Below are positions 7,840 to 13,586 of a DNA stretch of 13,586 bases, piece by piece. The stretch lies in contig NZ_CAPJ01000099.1 of assembly GCF_000331775.1 (NCBI RefSeq), positions 1-13,586 on the forward strand, in the 5' to 3' direction. The notes under the pieces are model-generated. The model was given only the letters and a program-made list of their open reading frames with translations. It made no database searches and was not told where the DNA came from. Both the position numbers and the translations under genes were made by a program. The stretch's first letter is position 1, and the number at the start of each line of letters is the position of its first letter. The stretch is from Xanthomonas translucens pv. translucens DSM 18974. GTDB taxonomy: Bacteria > Pseudomonadota > Gammaproteobacteria > Xanthomonadales > Xanthomonadaceae.

Positions 7840-10764
7840 TTACCAGTTGGCGCGCAACACCAGGGAATAGCGGCGGTCGTTGACGAACCAACTGCGGGTA
7901 TACAGGTGGTGGTCGACCTCGCCATCGCTATAGGAGGTCGGCCCCATCAATACCTTAGTCATCGAGTTGGTTATGTTATTGGCCTGCACGCCCAGTTGCA
8001 CGTGCGGCGTGAAACGGTAGAAAAACGATCCGTCCAATTGCCCGAAATCGTCCGCCCAAGCGGGCAGCTTGGTGATCACGTCGCTGGCGGTCAACAGGTA
8101 GCGCGATCGCCAGTTGTAGGCCAGGCGAACCGATAGCGGCCCCTTCTCGTAGATCCCGGCCAGGTTGTAGCTACGCCGTGACAATCCATCCAAGGGCAGG
8201 CGCACGCCACCGGCGGTGGTGCCGGCGTTGGGATCCGTCGCGCGATGGATCCCGCCGCTGCTGTCGACGAAGGTGAAGTTGGCATTGACACCGAAGCCGC
8301 TCATCCAGCCCGGCAGCGAATCGAAGAACTGGGTGTAGCCGTATTCGAAGCCGCGGATGCGCCCCTTGTCCATGTTATAGGGGCGGGTCACCAGCCACGG
8401 CCGCCCATCGTAGACCTCGCTGACGGTCTGGCTGGAGAAGTAATCCTTCACGTCTTTGTAGAACACGGTGGCATACATCATGTCGCTATTGTCGAAGTAC
8501 CATTCCAGCGCGGTGTCGTACTGGTTGGCCTGCATCGGCTTCAAGTTCGGATTGCCCGAGGTGCCGGTCCATCGCGTCACCACGCCGTCCTGGACCGTCG
8601 CAGCGAGCAGCAGATACGCCTGCAGTTGGTCGTAGCCCGGTCGCGCCATCGCCTTCGAGGCAGCGATGCGCCACTGCAGCGCATCGGAGAACTTGAAGCG
8701 CATATTGAAACTCGGGAGCACGTTGGTGTAGCTGCCCTGCGCGCTGTTGGCAAAGTACTGGCCGGTGTACTGCTTGCGTAGCGCTTCCGATCCCGTGCTC
8801 CCGGAGAGATCAGGAAACTGGCCATAACCATCGGCTTCGGTCTTGGTCTGCACCACGCGCACGCCGATGTTGCCGTCCACGGGCAGCCCCAGCTGATCCT
8901 CGTTGCCGAAGTACAGCGCCGCATACGCAGCCTGAGTGCGCTCGAGCTGGTGGTTGACATCCTTCAAGCGGTAGTTAACCGGCGACCAGCCGGTGCCACG
9001 CAGTGCGACGATCTGCTCGATCAGCTTCGTGGTACCGGCATAATCCTTCACCGCAGCGTCGCTGGGGAAATACAACTGTCCGGGTACATTCGCCTTGCCC
9101 CGAAACAGGTTCGACAAGGTGTACCACGACGAGGACTCGGTCATGTAATCGGCAAGATCGGCCAGCCCGTTGGCGGCACCGGGGACGGGAGCCGACATGT
9201 CGGAAATCACGCCCCAGTTGTAGCGTGTGTTCTTGTTGGTCTGGTTGTGATCTGTAGCGCGAATGCCGGCGCGGAAACTGCGCAACCAATGGCCGTCGTA
9301 TGTGTATTCAAGATCGAAGCGCGTGGCCAGTTCACGACCATGGTTTTGCCCAAGATGATCCATCGCCGCTCTCCAGAAATAATTTGACGGGTCAGCGATG
9401 TAGCTGGTATCGGCTATCGTGGCCGCCGGGTACCTGCCGCTCAGATCGACCGTCAGGCCCGGCAGGTAGATCGTGTTGAACAGGGAAAAATCCAACGTGT
9501 CGTTGTGGGACTGCACCAACTGCATATCGCCGCGCATACTCAACCTGTCGGTCAGGCGATGGGTGAAGCCGCCAGCCAGATCAGCGGTCGTGGTGGTTTT
9601 TTGGGCGTAGCGATTCTGGGTATTGAAGCGCACAATGTCATTGTCGGCACTCTGCCCGCGCCACAAGCTCGATCCGGGCTGCCCCCTCAAAAAGCGGCCT
9701 TCATTATTATAGGAAAACACTGTTCCCGGCACGGGGCTGATCGCATTACTCTGATCGTTGAAGACTGCAGCGTGATCCCCCCAGTTCATGCCATAGACAA
9801 ACCGCATGTACTGCAGGTAGAGTTCCGTGTCTTCGCTGGGCCGCCACTGGAACGCCCCGGCCAGGCCTTTGCGCTTGCGCTCAGACAGCATTTGTCGCCA
9901 ATCGAGCCCGCCCGGCACATACACTTTGTAAAACTGCGTCCCTGCCAGCAACGCCGGATCGGTACGGCGCACGAACGGCTCCACCTGGATGCCATCGCTG
10001 CGCGTGACCATCGACGAGTACGACGCATCCAGCATCAAGCCCATTTCGCCGAGGCCGGTAGCCCAGCGATCACTGAACAGGAACGAACCGGACGGCTTGG
10101 GTGTCTTGCCGAGATCGCCCTCATTGGCGTCTGCGTTGAACGCGATGGTGCGGCCGGGCTGATCGAACGGCATGCGCGTACGCAGGTTGACCGTGCCGCC
10201 GAGGCCACCCTCGATGATCTCGGCCGATGGGTTCTTGTACACGTCCACGCCAGCCATCAGTTCGGCCGGCACGTCCTCGAAGCTGAGTCCGCGGCCGCTG
10301 GCGGCGCTGAAGCTGTCGCGGCCGTTGAGCTCGCCGCGCACCTGGGTCATGCCGCGGATCATCACGCCGCTGCCTTCGGCGGAGAAATGGTCGGGGTCGT
10401 TGCGCGCGATGAAATGATCAATGGTCACACCGCTGACCCGTTGCAGGGTCTCGGTGACGCTGCGGTCGGGCAGCGCGCCGATGTCCTCGGCGCTGACGGA
10501 ATCGACCACCTGCTCGGCATCGTGCTTGATCGACTGCGACTTGATCAGGCTGGCACGCACGCCGCGCACCTCCACCATGTCCAGATCCACCGGAATGCTG
10601 GCATTGCTCGAGGGCGCTGTCTGCGACGACGGCGCCTGCTGTGCATGTACCGGCGCAGCGAGCAATAGACCGATGCTCAATGTCATGACAGAACCACTTA
10701 ACGGAGTAAGACCGCTGGGGTACAGACGGCTTTCTGCCAGTGTGGCTTTTGAAAATAGATGCAT
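7840..10764 (-). CDS. TonB-dependent outer-membrane receptor (Xanthomonas/Caulobacter type)
   Basis: Outer-membrane, TonB-driven importer, probably for xyloglucan-derived oligosaccharides given its neighbours. From the ATG at 10762-10764 the protein is 974 residues, a normal length. The signal peptide runs to Ala41 (LLLAAPVHA before QQ). A TonB-box-like segment (DLDMVEVRGVRAS, about 60-72) is followed by the plug domain (about 80-205: VSAEDIGALPDRSVTETLQRV, VMIRGMTQ, DVPAELMAGVDVYKNPS, EGGLGGTVNLRTR). A 22-strand barrel follows, ending YSLVLRANW, with the aromatic terminal residue expected for outer-membrane proteins. The frame is open from 10962, but 10764 gives a sensible basic signal peptide and is preferred, although no strong Shine-Dalgarno sequence precedes it. 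A later Met (residue 27) is possible. No truncation is visible. The substrate is inferred from context only; the receptor family is secure. Confidence 0.92.
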   Translation of the reverse strand: MHLFSKATLAESRLYPSGLTPLSGSVMTLSIGLLLAAPVHAQQAPSSQTAPSSNASIPVDLDMVEVRGVRASLIKSQSIKHDAEQVVDSVSAEDIGALPDRSVTETLQRVSGVTIDHFIARNDPDHFSAEGSGVMIRGMTQVRGELNGRDSFSAASGRGLSFEDVPAELMAGVDVYKNPSAEIIEGGLGGTVNLRTRMPFDQPGRTIAFNADANEGDLGKTPKPSGSFLFSDRWATGLGEMGLMLDASYSSMVTRSDGIQVEPFVRRTDPALLAGTQFYKVYVPGGLDWRQMLSERKRKGLAGAFQWRPSEDTELYLQYMRFVYGMNWGDHAAVFNDQSNAISPVPGTVFSYNNEGRFLRGQPGSSLWRGQSADNDIVRFNTQNRYAQKTTTTADLAGGFTHRLTDRLSMRGDMQLVQSHNDTLDFSLFNTIYLPGLTVDLSGRYPAATIADTSYIADPSNYFWRAAMDHLGQNHGRELATRFDLEYTYDGHWLRSFRAGIRATDHNQTNKNTRYNWGVISDMSAPVPGAANGLADLADYMTESSSWYTLSNLFRGKANVPGQLYFPSDAAVKDYAGTTKLIEQIVALRGTGWSPVNYRLKDVNHQLERTQAAYAALYFGNEDQLGLPVDGNIGVRVVQTKTEADGYGQFPDLSGSTGSEALRKQYTGQYFANSAQGSYTNVLPSFNMRFKFSDALQWRIAASKAMARPGYDQLQAYLLLAATVQDGVVTRWTGTSGNPNLKPMQANQYDTALEWYFDNSDMMYATVFYKDVKDYFSSQTVSEVYDGRPWLVTRPYNMDKGRIRGFEYGYTQFFDSLPGWMSGFGVNANFTFVDSSGGIHRATDPNAGTTAGGVRLPLDGLSRRSYNLAGIYEKGPLSVRLAYNWRSRYLLTASDVITKLPAWADDFGQLDGSFFYRFTPHVQLGVQANNITNSMTKVLMGPTSYSDGEVDHHLYTRSWFVNDRRYSLVLRANW

Positions 10765-11290
10765 TTTGATGAATACCGGAAAGAAAACGGAGTGAACATG
10801 GCTGTCGCGCACAAGACGCGCATGGCCAGGCGAAAGATCGGCGATGACGCCTGCCGTTCTCGATCTGGAATATGCTTCAGTGCACTTAAATGACACGGAC
10901 CCACGAGAACGCGCCTGATCGCTGAACCATAAGACGACATTGCTCAGCTCGGCATGCGCCATCGAACGTTTCGATCATTATCTCGAATGACCTATCCCGC
11001 CCCTGGATCGGGATATTGTCTTGTCTACAGAGTACGTAGCGGCGGCTAGCAGACGCTCACCATATGCGAAAGGATATCATTGCTTGCGAATGCATCCAGC
11101 AACAACATCGCCGCATGTGATAGGCGGCACGGTTGGCAGCATGATCGAATCGGCGCTCCCGCTCCCACCGGCAAACCGATGGATCGGTGCCCACCCCCAC
11201 GTGGCGGTGTCGACGCGACAGGCATGATGAGGTCTCGACAGCATGCTTGGGGCCTGCGCATCTGCTTCAGGAAATCGCGGAGTCAGGCGG
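10765..11290. other. Non-coding leader region upstream of the receptor
   Basis: 526 bp between the receptor start and the IS remnant. No frame carries recognisable protein motifs; the open frames here are short, and the one from 10962 is only an upstream extension of the receptor frame. It should hold the receptor's promoter on the minus strand, but I could not pick a convincing -35/-10 pair. Two dyads occur within it and are listed separately. Confidence 0.6.
10961..11015. promoter_or_regulatory. Two adjacent dyads, possible operator region for the receptor
   Basis: ATCGAA-CGT-TTCGAT (10961-10975) is a short palindrome with a central AACGTT core reminiscent of LacI-type operators. Eighteen bases on, TATCCCG (10993-10999) and CGGGATA (11009-11015) form an inverted repeat with a 9-base spacer. 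Both sit about 200-250 bp upstream of the receptor start. The dyads are visible in the sequence; a regulatory role is a guess, and short dyads of this size arise by chance. Confidence 0.3.
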
Positions 11291-11327
11291 TGACCCACCC
11301 CCGATTGCTGTGCCATTTGAAAGTAGA
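11291..11327 (+). repeat. Terminal inverted repeat, orfB side
   Basis: Begins TGACCCACCCCC and, after a variable stretch, continues CTGTGCCATTTGAAAGTAGA, which pairs with the opposite end (CTGGGGCAATCTAAAGTAGA) with four mismatches. One gap in the variable stretch separates the two matching blocks. Marks the left limit of the IS remnant. Confidence 0.8.
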
Positions 11328-11339
11328 AAATCCGACCTT

Positions 11340-11560
11340 CTACTGCGCCTGTGAATTCGCTTGGGACCCGTATTCTCGGGCAAATTCCTCAGGGGTTTTC
11401 CATACCAGTGCACTGTGCGGCCGCTCCTCGTTATAGAAGCGCCGCCACGCTTCGATTTTGCTCCGCGCGTCGGCCAGTGACAAGAACCAATGCTCGTTCA
11501 AACACTCCTGCCGCAACCGGCCGTTCAAGCTCTCCACCAGCGCATTGTCGGTCGGCAGAG
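11340..11560 (-). pseudogene. IS3-family transposase OrfB, C-terminal remnant
   Basis: Reads DNALVESLNGRLRQECLNEHWF, then EAWRRFYNEERPHSALVWKTPEEFA and a TAG stop at 11340-11342. This is the end of an IS407-type OrfB (rve/DDE integrase), including the third catalytic acidic residue (Glu of VESLNGR) and the ERPHS.L motif. About 200 upstream residues carrying the two catalytic Asp residues are missing. The remnant is in the -1 frame relative to orfA, and the -1 frame is open from the A6G motif (AAA GCT CTG CCG ACC GAC), so programmed frameshifting would still make an OrfA-OrfB fusion of about 160 residues without nuclease activity. Confidence 0.88.
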
Positions 11561-11821
11561 CTTTTTTGTGACCACCTCCTGCAGCATCGCTTTGTCCAGG
11601 CTCAGATCCGCAACCAGCTGCTTGAGCTTGCGATTCTCTTCTTCCAGCAAGCGCAGCCGCTTCAGCTCTGAAGGCCCCAGTCCACCGTACTTCTTGCGCC
11701 AGACATAGAACGTGGCCTCGGCCACGCCCATCTTCCGGCAGATCTCGCCAACCGCCATGCCCAGCTCGGCCTGCTTGAGTGCGTAGGCGATTTGTTGCTC
11801 GGTAAACCGTGACTTCTTCAT
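11525..11821 (-). CDS. IS3-family transposase OrfA (helix-turn-helix protein)
   Basis: 98 residues beginning MKKSRFTEQQIAYALKQAE, the usual start of OrfA in the IS407 group. A helix-turn-helix (about 5-47; VGEICRKMGVAEATFYVWRKKYGG) is followed by a leucine-zipper-like coil (about 53-80; LKRLRLLEEENRKLKQLVADL). The native protein should end shortly after EVVTKKL (about 87 residues). Here the last residues (CRPTMRWWRA) come from out-of-frame orfB sequence beyond the deletion junction, so the C-terminus is altered. OrfA binds the element's ends and by itself can repress transposition in IS3 elements; that this copy is expressed is not shown. Confidence 0.88.
   Translation of the reverse strand: MKKSRFTEQQIAYALKQAELGMAVGEICRKMGVAEATFYVWRKKYGGLGPSELKRLRLLEEENRKLKQLVADLSLDKAMLQEVVTKKLCRPTMRWWRA
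11561..11567 (-). other. A6G programmed -1 frameshift motif
   Basis: On the minus strand A_AAA_AAG lies at the end of orfA, in the reading phase used for -1 frameshifting in IS3-family elements. It has survived the deletion, which begins only a few bases downstream. Confidence 0.75.
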
Positions 11822-11865
11822 CCGGTCAATCCTCGTCTGCTACGGGGGCCCAGGGTGCCGAAGTC

Positions 11866-11903
11866 TCTACTTTAGATTGCCCCAGTTTTCTGGGGGTGGG
11901 TCA
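11866..11903 (-). repeat. Terminal inverted repeat, orfA side
   Basis: Read on the minus strand from 11903 it begins TGACCCACCCCC and contains CTGGGGCAATCTAAAGTAGA, pairing with the left end. It is 44 bp upstream of the orfA start and 20 bp from the proA stop. Confidence 0.8.
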
Positions 11904-11923
11904 GCGCCGGACATCGCAGCCTG

Positions 11924-13171
11924 TCAGTGCCGTACCTGGCCCTCGCCGCGCACCACGAAGCGCTCCACGGTCAGCGCTTCCAGGCCCATCGGGCCGTAGG
12001 CGTGCAGGCGCGTGGTGGAGATGCCGATCTCCGCGCCCAGGCCGAGTTCGCCGCCGTCGGAGAAGCGCGAGGAGGCGTTGACCATCACCACCGCTGCGCG
12101 CAGCGCATGCACGAATGCTTCGGCGTTGGCCGCATCGGCGGTGGCGATGACTTCGGTGTGGTCCGAGCCGTAGTGGCGGATGTGCGCGATCGCCGCGTCC
12201 AGGTCCGGCACCACCCGGATCGCCAGGATCAGGTCGAGGTATTCGGCCGCGTAATCGGCATCGCTGGCCGCGTCGATGTCCGGCAGCAGCTTGCGGCTGG
12301 CGTCGTCGCCGCGCAGGGCCACGCCGCGCTGCTGCAGCGCCTGCGCCGCCAGCGGCAGCAAGCGCGCGGCGATATCGGCGTGCACCAGCAGCGTCTCCAG
12401 CGAATTGCACGCGGCCGGGCGCGTGGTCTTGCCGTCCACCAGCAGCTTCACCGCCAGCGCCAGGTCCGCCGAGGCGTCCACGAACAGATGGCAGACGCCC
12501 TTGTAGTGCTTGATCACCGGCACCCGCGCATGCTCGGCGACGAAACGGATCAGGCCCTCGCCGCCGCGTGGGATCGCCAGGTCGACGATGTCGTTGAGCT
12601 GCAGCAGTTCCAGCATGGTCTCGCGGCGCAGGTCTTCTACCAGGGTCAAGGCGTCCTCGCCGATCCCGGCCTCGCGCAACGCGCGCCGCAGCGCGGCGGC
12701 GATCGCGGTGTTGGAATGGATCGCCTCCGAGCCGCCACGCAGGATCACCCCGTTGCCGGCCTTGATGCACAGCGCCGCGGCATCGGCGGTGACGTTCGGG
12801 CGCGACTCGTAGATCATCGCGATCACGCCCAGCGGCACCCGCACCTTCTGCACGCGGATACCATTCGGGCGCACGTCGTCGCGGGTGACCTGGCCGACCG
12901 GATCGGGCAGCGCCGCCACCTCGCGCAGCGCCGCGGCGACGCCGGCCAGGCGCTTGCCGTCCAGCGCCAGCCGGTCGAGCATGGCGTTGCCGACATTCCT
13001 GGCCCGCGCCGCCTCCAGATCGCGCGCATTGGCGGCGAGGATCGCCTCCGCATCCGCTTCCAGCGCCGCCGCCATCGCCTCCAGCAAGGCCTGCTTGGCC
13101 GCGGCAGACAATTGCGCCAGCGCCTGCGCGGCGTCGCGGCAGTGCAGGGCTTGGGTTCGGATCGTGCTCAT
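11924..13171 (-). CDS. proA: Glutamate-5-semialdehyde dehydrogenase (gamma-glutamyl phosphate reductase)
   Basis: Second step of proline synthesis in the cytoplasm: NADPH-dependent reduction of gamma-glutamyl phosphate to glutamate 5-semialdehyde. The protein is 415 residues, normal for ProA. Visible motifs are [19 protein letters not shown] (111-129), [14 protein letters not shown] (137-150), the catalytic Cys227 in [42 protein letters not shown] and [21 protein letters not shown] near the C-terminus. The ATG at 13169-13171 (MSTIRTQ) is preceded by GGAA. The frame stays open to 13243, but that extension is translated heptamer repeat (SPESRVP) and is rejected. It lies downstream of proB in the same orientation, 197 bp away, with two repeat arrays between. 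The IS remnant begins 20 bp after its stop, so any native terminator has been displaced or lost. Confidence 0.96.
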   Translation of the reverse strand: MSTIRTQALHCRDAAQALAQLSAAAKQALLEAMAAALEADAEAILAANARDLEAARARNVGNAMLDRLALDGKRLAGVAAALREVAALPDPVGQVTRDDVRPNGIRVQKVRVPLGVIAMIYESRPNVTADAAALCIKAGNGVILRGGSEAIHSNTAIAAALRRALREAGIGEDALTLVEDLRRETMLELLQLNDIVDLAIPRGGEGLIRFVAEHARVPVIKHYKGVCHLFVDASADLALAVKLLVDGKTTRPAACNSLETLLVHADIAARLLPLAAQALQQRGVALRGDDASRKLLPDIDAASDADYAAEYLDLILAIRVVPDLDAAIAHIRHYGSDHTEVIATADAANAEAFVHALRAAVVMVNASSRFSDGGELGLGAEIGISTTRLHAYGPMGLEALTVERFVVRGEGQVRH

Positions 13172-13190
13172 TGATGGTTCCAGTTGGTTC

Positions 13191-13240
13191 GGGACTCGGG
13201 ACTCGGGACTCGGGACTCGGGACTCGGGACTCGGGACTCG
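13191..13240. repeat. GGGACTC heptamer array, seven exact copies
   Basis: Seven perfect GGGACTC units plus one G occupy the 5' flank of proA, starting 19 bp upstream of its ATG. A ribosome reading the minus strand would see GAGTCCC repeats. Perfect identity of the copies suggests recent expansion or slippage. Confidence 0.95.
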
Positions 13241-13368
13241 CAAAAGTCTGCGCGGGCGGTAAGGACTGTCAAGCCGTCGAAGCGAAAAACGTCAGACGCG
13301 TTCTCGCATTTGTCGAAGGTGCGCGATGCAATGGCGTGTCGGCCTGCGCATGCGCCGACCGGCCACGC

Positions 13369-13586
13369 TCACACCGAGTCCCGAGTCCCGAGCCCGAGTC
13401 CCGAGTCCCGAACAACAACCAGATCGTCGCGGTGAATCACATTCTCTCCATAGCTATACCCCAGGATCGCTTCGATGTCGCGCGAGTGGCGGCGGGCGAT
13501 GCGGCGCACGTCGGCGGCGGAGTACTGGCTGACGCCGCGCGCCAGGCAGCGGTCGCCGGCGCCGTCGCGCAGGCGCACCTCGACCA
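13369..13586 (-). CDS. proB: Glutamate 5-kinase, C-terminal 72 residues (PUA domain), start outside window
   Basis: ProB phosphorylates glutamate for proline synthesis; the visible part is the end of its C-terminal PUA domain: VEVRLRDG, RCLARGVSQYSAADVRRIA, HSRDIEAILGYSYGENVIHR, then DDLVVV. The normal domain ends about there. The frame then runs on through the neighbouring heptamer array, adding the tail RDSGLGLGTRDSV before a TGA at 13369-13371. The PUA domain is not part of the kinase active site, so the tail is probably tolerated. proA follows downstream. Identification is good, from the conserved GY.....VIHRD.L ending and the proA neighbour. Confidence 0.9.
   Translation of the reverse strand, partial: VEVRLRDGAGDRCLARGVSQYSAADVRRIARRHSRDIEAILGYSYGENVIHRDDLVVVRDSGLGLGTRDSV
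13376..13409. repeat. GAGTCCC heptamer array (inverse of the proA-side array)
   Basis: Four exact GAGTCCC units and one 6-bp variant (GAGCCC) in the middle. The unit is the reverse complement of the GGGACTC array at 13191-13240, so the two arrays face each other as inverted repeats with about 135 bp between. This array lies inside the proB reading frame. Confidence 0.93.

Larger units (their letters stand above)
11291..11903 (-). mobile_element. Internally deleted IS3-family (IS407-like) insertion sequence, 613 bp
   Basis: Bounded by inverted ends that both begin TGACCCACCCCC (inward from 11291 and, on the other strand, from 11903). It holds a complete orfA, an A6G frameshift motif and only the last part of orfB. 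Intact IS407-type elements are about 1.2 kb; the missing amount, about 600 bp, matches roughly 200 missing orfB codons. The flanking tetranucleotides are GCGG (left) and GCGC (right), so the 4-bp target duplication expected for this group is not exact. The right end lies 20 bp beyond the proA stop. Lacking its first two catalytic acidic residues, it cannot transpose alone, but with both ends it could be moved by a related transposase. Confidence 0.85.

Noticed and set aside
9505..10668. 387-residue plus-strand frame opposite the receptor
   Set aside because: Antisense shadow; the receptor's signal peptide, plug and barrel motifs are all on the minus strand. Similar plus-strand frames at 97-1089, 2115-3452, 5779-6690 and 11927-13174 are rejected for the same reason.
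10765..10962. 66-codon upstream extension of the receptor frame
   Set aside because: It places non-signal sequence ahead of a good signal peptide; the start at 10764 fits receptor N-termini of this group.
11021..11436. Short plus- and minus-strand open frames left of and into the IS end
   Set aside because: No ribosome site, no recognisable motif, and they run across the IS boundary or antisense to orfB.
13172..13243. 24-codon upstream extension of the proA frame
   Set aside because: It is translated heptamer repeat (SPESRVP units). The ATG at 13171 gives the normal ProA N-terminus.
13191..13409. Possible CRISPR-like or attachment-site repeat
   Set aside because: The units are contiguous 7-bp tandem copies without spacers and without cas or integrase genes nearby, so they are simple heptamer arrays.

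Overview
The window is GC-rich, and every recognisable gene lies on the minus strand, so transcription runs right to left. Gene content and protein style point to the Xanthomonas group of Gammaproteobacteria. The evidence is a Xanthomonas/Caulobacter-type TonB-dependent receptor, a GH31-GH95-xylB-xylA run like the xyloglucan utilisation locus known from Xanthomonas, and heptamer repeat arrays. The species cannot be fixed from this window.

Right end (about 11290-13586): the 3' end of proB (glutamate 5-kinase), then complete proA (gamma-glutamyl phosphate reductase). These are proline biosynthesis genes. Between them lie two oppositely oriented GGGACTC heptamer arrays; one of them is translated as the C-terminal tail of ProB. 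Twenty bases past the proA stop sits a 613-bp internally deleted IS3-family element (IS407-like). It keeps both terminal inverted repeats, orfA and the A6G frameshift site, but has lost most of orfB.

Middle (7840-11290): a 526-bp non-coding stretch with two short dyads, then an apparently intact 974-residue TonB-dependent receptor. After it come about 1.17 kb of decayed DNA. The part nearest GH31 still shows the C-terminus of a GH35-type beta-galactosidase with two in-frame TAG stops and frame changes.

Left end (1-6666): GH31 alpha-xylosidase (intact, secreted, PA14 insert), a GH95 alpha-L-fucosidase gene crippled by two internal deletions, then xylB (xylulokinase) and the first 187 codons of xylA (xylose isomerase). 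The genes are closely spaced or overlapping (37 bp, 4-bp overlap, 39 bp) and look like one operon.

Read as a pathway, the receptor would import xyloglucan oligosaccharides. GH95 would remove fucose, GH35 galactose and GH31 xylose in the periplasm, and XylA/XylB would feed xylose to the pentose phosphate pathway. In this genome the two enzymes that strip the outer side-chain sugars appear broken, while the xylose-releasing and xylose-using steps and the receptor look intact. This selective decay, the internally deleted IS and the inverted heptamer arrays are the most interesting content. I did not find a wholly new system.
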